DNA of 64,000 nt from positions 16,072,460 through 16,136,459 of the forward strand of contig OZ022500.1 in assembly GCA_963989385.1 (NCBI GenBank). Reading direction: 5' to 3'. The DNA comes from Ctena decussata (Eukaryota > Mollusca > Bivalvia > Lucinida > Lucinidae). Shown here one piece after another: positions 57,374 through 64,000 of this stretch (position 1 is the first letter of the stretch; every line of letters starts with the position of its first letter). A program made the translations under genes and the position numbers. The notes beneath the pieces are model-generated. The model saw nothing but the letters and a program-made list of their open reading frames with translations, had not been told where the DNA came from and made no database searches.

Positions 57374-57647
57374 CACTGTAAAAAATCCGTAGATTTTACG
57401 GTAGAATAACTTGAACTGTTCCCGTTATTTTTACGGGCGCCCGTAAAAATTGCAGGAATAATCGAGTAGAGTAGGGCAGAATAGAACAGGTGTCGTTTGG
57501 TCAGATAGCCCTTCTATATAAAGTTATTTTTGAGTGCGGCCATTTCCAACAATGTCTTACAGGCAAACGCCCGTAGAAATAAGGGAAAATGACTGGCAGC
57601 TGGTTTCCAGCTTTTCTACCGTAAAATCTACGGATTTTTTTACAGTG
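57374..57647. mobile_element. MITE with CACTGTAAAAAATCCGTAGA ends and TA duplication
   Basis: About 33-base terminal inverted repeats (CACTGTAAAAAATCCGTAGA and the complement) enclose 274 bases. TA precedes the left end (57372-57373) and follows the right end (57648-57649), the target choice of Tc1/mariner-type transposases. Inner ACGGGCGCCCGT is also palindromic. Confidence 0.8.
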
Positions 57648-57649
57648 TA

Positions 57650-58820
57650 GACTACTGTAATGTGAGTCATACGAAGTGGAAGTTGCGCAAAGAATGAAAG
57701 CGCACAATTCCCGTTTTTCGGAAAATGTCGACGCTTCTGCGGCGATTTCGAGTATTTAGAAGCCATGAGCATAGTCAAAGCGTCATTCAGTGAAATGGGC
57801 GTTTAAACAAACTCGATTTTCAATTTGTGATAATACAAAATCTTTGTTTATGTTGTGTTTAATTTCGACATTATTTTGCGATATCAAATATTCGATTTTG
57901 TGAAAACTCAAAATCGATTTTGCGATATTACCAGATCATGTCTACTTTTTGATATCATAACACGAATTTCGTGATGTTTTCTCCAAGAGACACGCCAGGC
58001 TGAAAGATCAGCGTTCAATATGCCTACGCAGAATCTCTCCGCGGTTCATATGAACAGCTTCAGTTTCAACCCAATTCATACCAGCAGTCGCCGAAGTGTT
58101 CTGTCCTTTAGGAATTATTCTAGTTTGACCTAACTTAAATTTCTAGTAGATGCATGTAAAAATATATCTTTAGAAAGATAATTAAATCGGCTAATAGGAT
58201 CCATCAAAGATGTTGTAATTAAAAATAATACATAATGTTTTCTTAGGCATTCATCCTAACAGGGGGTGCATCTTTTTGTGATTTCCTCTATCATTTAATA
58301 GAAACACGGGTATGAAATTTGCAACTTCAAAAGACCTCAATTTTTTTCGAGCAAATTTTTTGAAAAAAAAAAAATCATCTTAAAGAGGATGTAATGTAGA
58401 TTTAGGAATTATCAAGGATGATTTATTTATTTAAACATTTCATGATGTAAAAGGAATATGAGATAACATGTTCTAACTCAGGCCATTATATTTTGAGCGC
58501 GATACCTATCGGTATACCTATACCATAGCCAGGTAAAGCTGTCCTCCATTTCTGAGCATGTCTAAATAAAGAAGACTGACGGTAATGTGCCTCACCTGTA
58601 TAATTTTCACACCTGACATATTGCGAAATTTTAATTGTCACCGTACACCCTTTATCATAGTGTTGTCGAGGTTTACGGAAAACCGGAGTAAGGACACATG
58701 ACTCTCATGTGTCAGTGACGAAAGGGCTGTGAAAGGTTCAAACGGGGTAAAATTGAACAGTCAGACTTTTGAGTCTAAAAGCCGGTATTTTGGCTTCTAA
58801 GTACATAAATATACCCATAT
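57650..58820. other. No gene seen
   Basis: The stretch 57840-57960 has repeated TTTTGCGATATCA and CGATTTTG words, echoed at 51880-51950 (TTTTGTGATATAA, ATCGATTATGTGATATCAC). A diverged shared repeat is likely. Confidence 0.4.
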
Positions 58821-59056
58821 GAGCCGCGACGCGAGAAAACCAACAATGTGGTTGTGCGCCCAGCGCAGACTCAGATCAGCCTGGGCATCCGCCCAGTCTG
58901 ATCAGACTCTCTGCTTGGCGCTCAAAGGGTTGCTAAGGGTCTAAGCTACCTTCATGCGGACAGCAAAGATCCTGATCAGACTGGGCGGATGCCCAGGCTA
59001 ATCTGAGTCTGCGCTGGTCGCACAACCACATTGTTGCTTTTCTCGTTTCGTGGCTC
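58821..59056. mobile_element. Foldback MITE family H, copy 6
   Basis: Full-length hairpin copy beginning GAGCCGCGACGCGAGAAAAC and ending in its near-complement; the only intergenic full-length copy in this window. Confidence 0.85.
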
Positions 59057-59202
59057 ATATTAGGTTCACCATCTGTCGATGTAAGTGTACTCTTCGTGAG
59101 CGCAATACTATACTGAATGCCAAAAGAAAAGTCCGCAAACTACAAAATAAATTTGCAGAAGCAGAGAACTGCTACTAGTTTTTGTATTGTTAGTTTGACA
59201 CC

Positions 59203-59272
59203 TGGACGGACACACGGCGCCAAGTGTGTGCAACTATGGTAACGTACCGCTGAGCCACTTAGGTGAACTGAA
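59203..59272 (-). repeat. tRNA-like repeat, copy 2
   Basis: Reverse complement of 53283-53350: GACACACGGCGCCAAGTGTG and GCTGAGCCACTTAGGT. Together the two define a dispersed repeat. Confidence 0.5.
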
Positions 59273-59733
59273 ATTAGTTTGACACGTCCATGACTATTTG
59301 AGAAAAGAATCTCTGAAAAAGACTCAATACCTCTGAAACTGTGAGAACCAACCCTTTCCGTATGGAGTAAAATTAAAAATTACATTAAAATGTTGAGATC
59401 TCAACTGCAGAGCCTTTTTAACTCACCATTTATCCACCATTGTGAGTTCTTAATCACACAAGTGATCATTTGTTTTGGAACGGCCTTGACAACAAGACAA
59501 CGAAAGTTAGGCATCAAGAATTTTAATTAGAATATCAAAAATAGGCATTTCACTTTAAAAGATGGGTTACTGTTAAATAATCTAACTATGATTTGTCAAA
59601 CGAAAAAAAAATAAAAAATAGATATTTACATCAGTGTCAGTACTGTAATGAACCACAACACCTGAAATCATTCGCAAAAGAAACTACAGCCGTAAACTGT
59701 GGCGATATTGGTCTCCAAAAACTTAATGCAAAG

Positions 59734-59752
59734 GGGGGGGGGGGGGGGGGGT
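59734..59752. repeat. G homopolymer (about 18)
   Basis: An uninterrupted G run; length is likely unreliable in an assembly. Confidence 0.8.
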
Positions 59753-60130
59753 AATTCGAAACTTTTGACAGATTTCAAAACGCTGACACTCAGTGAATTA
59801 TCTAAATATTCAACCGAATTTAGTGACTTCTAACGTTTGAAAATCAGAGGCAATTGCATTATTGGAAAAGGAAAGAACTGTTGAAATGGATTTTTTGTTT
59901 TGAGAAAGTGAGATAACCTTTGCATTTTTTTATTAGTCTTAACCATAGTTCATCAGAGTCCACAGATTTTTGACTACGAAACAGGGAAGACTCTAAAAGA
60001 ATCAGCGCAGGCTGATCTGAATTTTGTATTCATCTTGAGTATTCCTTTGCTTCTAAATTGCTTATATTTTAAAATGTCAACCAACAGCGTAACAGTGATG
60101 TTGCAGGACCTCGACAGGGGCAAGAGTCAA

Positions 60131-60214
60131 CCCAGCAGGCACATGACGTCGTACTGACGTCGATGCGACGTCGATGTCAGCACGACGTCATTTCAACGTC
60201 ATGTGCCTGCTGGG
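60131..60214. mobile_element. 84-base palindrome CCCAGCAGGCACATGACGTC
   Basis: The ends CCCAGCAGGCACATGACGT and the complement bound a hairpin built from GACGTC words. A longer relative lies at 60290-60397. Confidence 0.75.
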
Positions 60215-60289
60215 AAGATTGAGCTGATCTTCATTGCCATACCTAATGGACATACCTCTCACTAGTCAACAAAAGAAGCTGAGACAATT

Positions 60290-60397
60290 CCCAGCAGGCA
60301 CATTACGTCAAAATGACGTCGTACTAACGTCGATGCGACGTCATAACGTCGCATCGACGTCAGTGCGACGTCATTTTAACGTCACGTGCCTGTTGGG
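60290..60397. mobile_element. 108-base palindrome of the CCCAGCAGGCACA family
   Basis: Ends CCCAGCAGGCACATTACGTC and GACGTTAAAATG-type mirror (GTCACGTGCCTGTTGGG) enclose repeated GACGTC/AACGTC words around a palindromic centre near 60345. Confidence 0.75.
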
Positions 60398-60635
60398 TTA
60401 CAATCGGAAACTGGTGGCTTATAGCCTCTATATATTTTATAGTTTAGCTTCTTCCCATTGGCCATTCCAGTTTGAAACTCTTTATCAGCCTCTGAATGTG
60501 AGGCCCCTGACTTGATATTCTTCAGGCTAAGGCTTCCCGTTCTTACATTTTAACTTTGGGGACAATCTGCAAGTAGGATCATCTGTGCTGGTTGGATGCT
60601 ATACCTAGGGGCTGCTATGGTAGCCGGAGTGGTTT

Positions 60636-61131
60636 TGTAACGGGTTTAGGTATATAAACACTTATACAGCCTTGCTGTAGAAGCCGGCTTTTATGGCGAC
60701 GCGGGTAGAGGGGGTGGCTCTTTCATGAAGTTATGCAACGGAGATCGCGGTTAGTACCTGGAAGGTTGACCGGTTGCTTGGCTTGGTGGACGACCCGACA
60801 AACGCTACATTTGGTGGCCATTGGTGGGATGGGAGATGACACCACCATCATCTCTGGACCCAGGCTTACAAAGAAAGGTGTCCCTGGTTGCGTTGCATAG
60901 GCCCCGCCCTCGGGTCTGCTATGGGAGCAGTTGGTGACTTCAGAATGAAGTCAAGAGAAGAGGGGGAGAAATGTAACGGGTTTAGGTATATAAACACTTC
61001 TACAGCCTTGCTGTAGAAGCCGGCTTTTAGAGTGGATGGCTCTTTCACGAAGTTAAGCAACGGAGATCACGGTTAGTACCTGGATGGGTGACCGGTTGCT
61101 TGACTTGGTGGGCGACCCGACAAACGCTACA
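60636..61131 (+). mobile_element. Miniature LTR element (TRIM) with 5S rRNA-like sequence in its LTRs
   Basis: Two direct repeats, 60636-60809 (174 bases) and 60972-61131 (160 bases), begin TGTAACGGGTTTAGG and end AAACGCTACA, so each has TG...CA edges. They differ mainly by a 14-base indel. The 162-base interior starts TTTGGTGGCCATTGGTGGG (possible primer-binding site) and ends AAGAGAAGAGGGGGAGAAA, a purine tract just before the second repeat. Each repeat carries 5S-like sequence (61049-61095 in the second). No coding capacity. No target duplication is visible. Confidence 0.7.
61049..61095 (+). promoter_or_regulatory. 5S rRNA-like internal promoter (box A and box C)
   Basis: GAAGTTAAGCAACG followed by GGTTAGTACCTGGATGGGTG and ACCGG keeps the sequence and roughly the spacing of the 5S rRNA internal control region (box A at position about 50, box C at about 80). 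The sister copy in the first repeat (60727-60772) is more diverged. A full 5S gene is not present: the 5' third does not match. Such a box set could recruit TFIIIA and RNA polymerase III. Confidence 0.7.
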
Positions 61132-61670
61132 AAATGTTGAAGAGGATGGCTGACAGAAGACATCATTGCCTTACTCCAACTATTGTTCTGAACCATTCTC
61201 CTGTGCTGCCATTCATCAGAACTGCACTTGTAGCCTTATCGTATAGCTGCTTAATGGTGAAAACTAGATTTGCACTGCCGATATTGTACTTCCGCATGGT
61301 GGTCCATAAGGCTGTATGCCAGACCCTGTCAAAGGCTTTTTTGAAATCAACGAAGACATATACAGAGTTCGCTGATGTTGGAGATACTTTTCACGCAGGA
61401 TCCTAACGTTGAAGATCTGTTCTGTGGTGCTCCTTCCGGCTCTGAACCCAGCCTTTTCTTCAACTATTATCTCTTTCGGCTTGGGGGTTTAAGCCTGTTC
61501 AAGATTACTTTCAGCAAGACTTTGCTCGGATGACTAATTAGGCTGATGGTTTTGTAGTTCTGACAAAGCTGTAGGCTACCATTTTAAGGGAGTGAAGTAA
61601 TTAGCGACTGAGTCTATCGGGTAGGCCATTCTCCTGTTTCCAGATCCTATTACAGATCTTTGTTGACATG
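61132..61670 (-). mobile_element. LINE reverse transcriptase fragment
   Basis: Read leftward: KAGFRAGRSTTEQIFNVRI, then YVFVDFKKAFDRVWHTALW, LYDKATSAVLMNG and TIVGVRQ-stop-CLLS, the core RT blocks of a non-LTR retrotransposon. A stop replaces the Gly usually found after VRQ, and frames shift upstream of 61490. It breaks off exactly where the miniature LTR element begins. Confidence 0.8.
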
Positions 61671-61724
61671 GAAGAAATAAGCTAGATCTAGCAACAAAAG
61701 CATGCAGAGATGAACATGATTCAA

Positions 61725-61812
61725 GGGGGTCTACTCTTAAAAGAAAGAATTTGATCCTAGAGGAGCAAATTCTTTCCTTTCAAAGTTGACCCCTATTGAG
61801 AAGGGCGACAAA
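61725..61812 (+). repeat. Interspersed repeat R3, copy 3
   Basis: AAGAAAGAATTTGATCCTAG, AGGAGCAAATTCTTTCC and CCCCTATTGAGAAGGGCGAC match the copies at 37360-37435 and 31130-31310. Confidence 0.65.
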
Positions 61813-62790
61813 AAAAATGAAAACGCAGAGTTGCATCAACTCACCTTAAAGGCCCCATAGCTCTATCAGCATGAACTATTTTATCGTGAGGTATCGCTGC
61901 AAACTTCTCACAAAAGTTTCGCCATTGATTAGTATCGTGATTGGCCGGCTTTTAAAAATCAAAACGTCCTTGAGTTTACAATAAAGTAGATTTGAAAAAA
62001 TAACTAGGTCATTTTAGTTGCCAACCAAAATGACCTGCTTTCGATTTCGTAAGCTATATTTCATGATAAAAATACAACGTACAGGCGGTGAAAATATAAG
62101 GTACAGGCGTTGAACAGGTGGTAAAAATACAATGTACAAAAAAATTAGGCAAGGACCCCATTTATTTGAGCCGCTATTGCATTATTGCATTGCTTAACGG
62201 GGAACCAGAGACGAAACCCGTATTTTATGGAGAGACTTATCATTTTTTCAAAATACCTAGTTCCTTCTTTTTTGCCAGTTATATGCTGCAAAAACACACA
62301 TCAACCGACATATTTTCATCAATTCTGAAGGCTGTACAGTTTTCATAATGATTTGTTTTTTGACAGTTTTTACCTTTGATAGGACTATGGAGACTTTAAG
62401 GAACATCATAGAACCGGTGTTTAGCCTTCCAGCACGTTTGGCAAGCTTCTGTCTACCCCGTGGCGAGCCTCACAAGTATGTAAACATCTAGCACCTGCAG
62501 ATCAATCTATATTTTGAAATAGCTTTTGCATTCATGCAGTATGTTATAAAAACTATAGCGAGAAAAAAGTGCAGATATTTTAAAGCTGTTAATCAGTTCT
62601 GTACAGGTTTCTTTGTTAAAGAAACCACAAGGAATTATAATTGACAAGTAAAGTCTTAATTGGTAAGTACTGATTTAGTGTTCATATGGTACATAATTTC
62701 GGTAAGATTTTTCAAGTTTTGCATTATGTTCAATTTCATGAGTTAGTGGCATTTGTAGAGGTATATTTTACCCAGCAGCTGCTGTTAAAT
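61813..62790. other. No gene seen
   Basis: A pair of inverted words (CATTTTAGTTGCCAACCAAAATG, 62011-62033) makes a short hairpin. The open frame at 62118 has no recognisable product. Confidence 0.4.
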
Positions 62791-62799
62791 GGTTAATAT

Positions 62800-62978
62800 C
62801 TTGAGACTCATAAAAGAGACATTTGCAAAGATGCTGCAAATGCTATGTCTGACCAGGGTATACACTGTTGGCCTTAAATTATGGAATCTTTTAAAGAAAA
62901 AACAAAACTAACAGCCCTCAAATTGGAAATGGACCTGTCCAACTAGACAGGTAAAAGAATCCACTTATGATATATAAC
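62800..62978 (+). repeat. Diverged repeat flanking family H copy 7
   Basis: Matches 26690-27012 in order and strand (GAGACTCATAAAAGAGACAT, ACCTGTCCAACTAGACAGGT, AAGAATCCACTTAT). Confidence 0.5.
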
Positions 62979-63354
62979 CTCGACACAACAAAACCAACAA
63001 AGTGGCATGTGCACCCAGGGAAGACTCTGTGTCACTCAGATAAACCTGGGCATCAAGTCTGATCAGAGCCGTGCACTTAAAGAGTAGCTAAGGGTCTAAG
63101 CTACCTTCAGGTGGACTACGAAGACTCTGATCAGACATGGCGGATGTCCAGGCTGATCTGAGGAAGACTCGGACCAACCTGCGCATCTGCCAAGTCTGAT
63201 CAGAATCTTTGCCATGCCTTTAAAGAGTAGCTAAGGGTCTAAGCTACCTTGAAGAGGACAGCAAAGACTCTGATCAGACTTGGCGGATGCCCAGGCTGAT
63301 CTGAGTCTTCCCTGGGCACACATGACACTTTATTGGTTTTCTCGTGTCACAGCT
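62979..63354. mobile_element. Foldback MITE family H, copy 7, composite
   Basis: It has normal ends but the central part (AGAGTAGCTAAGGGTCTAAG) occurs twice, about 150 bases apart, making it 376 bases long. Either one element inserted in another or an internal duplication. Confidence 0.75.
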
Positions 63355-64000
63355 TATATGTAAATGGGCTACGGTAAGATAAGGACTTAGATAATATAGA
63401 CTGAAAAGATTTTGTTTGCCTTGTTGTAAATACTTGGGTTATCAAGGTCCAGCTAAAAAGTTAATAAGGGGTCAATAAATAGGTCATAATCAGCACAGTC
63501 CTACACAAGTTTTATATGCCACTTAACAACAAAACTCAATGAAACCAGTATGCTGTATTTGCTCAGTAGCCTGAGTACTTGCCCACTTCTGCCTTTGTAC
63601 ATTGGAGTGAATGGAAATAAACTTCATCTGGGCAGGCTCCTAGCAGTGTCAACTGACTGTGACAGCCAAAAAAGTTCCATTGAACCAAGACTAGTGTATA
63701 TCAGAGCTCTTACTTTTAGCATGACTTTGCAAAGCAAAGTAGTGCTTATGCAATACCTTTCATTTGCATGCATGTGAGCTTGTGTGTAAGCTAAAAAGAT
63801 CCACCTTTTGCCTTTAGCTCAGTTTCTAAGTAACTGTTTAAACTTGTGACATAGGAACACTTGAGGAATATCTACTGAATGCAGTGATGCATATTGGGTC
63901 ATAACCTATATTACATGGATCACTGAACATAGAAAATTATGGTTCACCTTTCGCATATAGGTCAGTTTCTAAGTAACCAAAATGGATAAAATCTTCAAAT
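63355..64000. other. No gene seen
   Basis: AT-rich sequence. The words CACCTTTNGC and GTCAGTTTCTAAGTAAC repeat at about 63802 and 63945. Confidence 0.4.

Noticed and set aside
60129..60400. CRISPR-like array of GACGTC repeats
   Set aside because: The repeats form two palindromes with no spacers of uniform length; this is a eukaryotic MITE.
61049..61131. A true 5S rRNA gene
   Set aside because: Only the internal control region matches. The first third and the 3' end do not, and the segment is inside a terminal direct repeat.
62380..62480. A second transporter exon near 62.4 kb
   Set aside because: A short open stretch lies between AG and GT, but its translation shows no SLC23 or other family resemblance.

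Overview
The window looks like nuclear DNA of an invertebrate, most likely a marine bivalve mollusc. The grounds are a spliced animal transporter gene with GT-AG introns, a very high load of short foldback and inverted-repeat elements, non-LTR and Penelope-like reverse transcriptase remnants, tRNA-like SINEs and a Polinton/Maverick-type virus-like element. The bivalve assignment is inference from the repeat style, not from a sequence match.

Region 1 (1 to about 10.4 kb, perhaps 11.5 kb) is a Polinton/Maverick (adintovirus-like) element that continues off the left edge. On the + strand it carries a compact block: a putative double-jelly-roll capsid protein, a packaging ATPase, four small virion or membrane-type ORFs and a DDE integrase. 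On the - strand, meeting the integrase tail to tail with a 38-base overlap, lies a protein-primed family B DNA polymerase gene. The polymerase is broken by a frame change near its N-terminus. It also carries an insertion of about 320 residues inside its exonuclease domain that has family-A-polymerase-like palm motifs. A repeated AT-rich motif precedes several virion genes.

Region 2 (11.5 to 25 kb) is non-coding and repeat rich: a decayed LINE on the - strand with a pentanucleotide 3' tail, a TTAA-flanked MITE, homopolymer-laden repeats and a long hairpin. Two 28-base inverted ends (18063 and 25026) may bound one insertion.

Region 3 (25067 to 37217, + strand) is the only clear host gene, an SLC23/NAT-family transporter. 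Eleven coding exons join without a phase break into 565 residues ending at a stop. The N-terminal exon(s) were not found. Its introns are packed with foldback MITEs, including five of the seven copies of one hairpin family.

Region 4 (37.3 to 64 kb) is intergenic and repeat dominated: a nested inverted-repeat complex (38.4 to 42.2 kb), two Penelope-like RT fragments (42.5 to 46.8 kb), tandem arrays (48.5 and 55 kb), several MITEs with visible target-site duplications, and at 60.6 to 61.1 kb a 496-base LTR-like miniature element whose repeats contain 5S rRNA-like promoter sequence. The element resembles the plant Cassandra TRIMs in design. The two most interesting signals are the nested palm domain in the Polinton polymerase and the 5S-bearing miniature LTR element.
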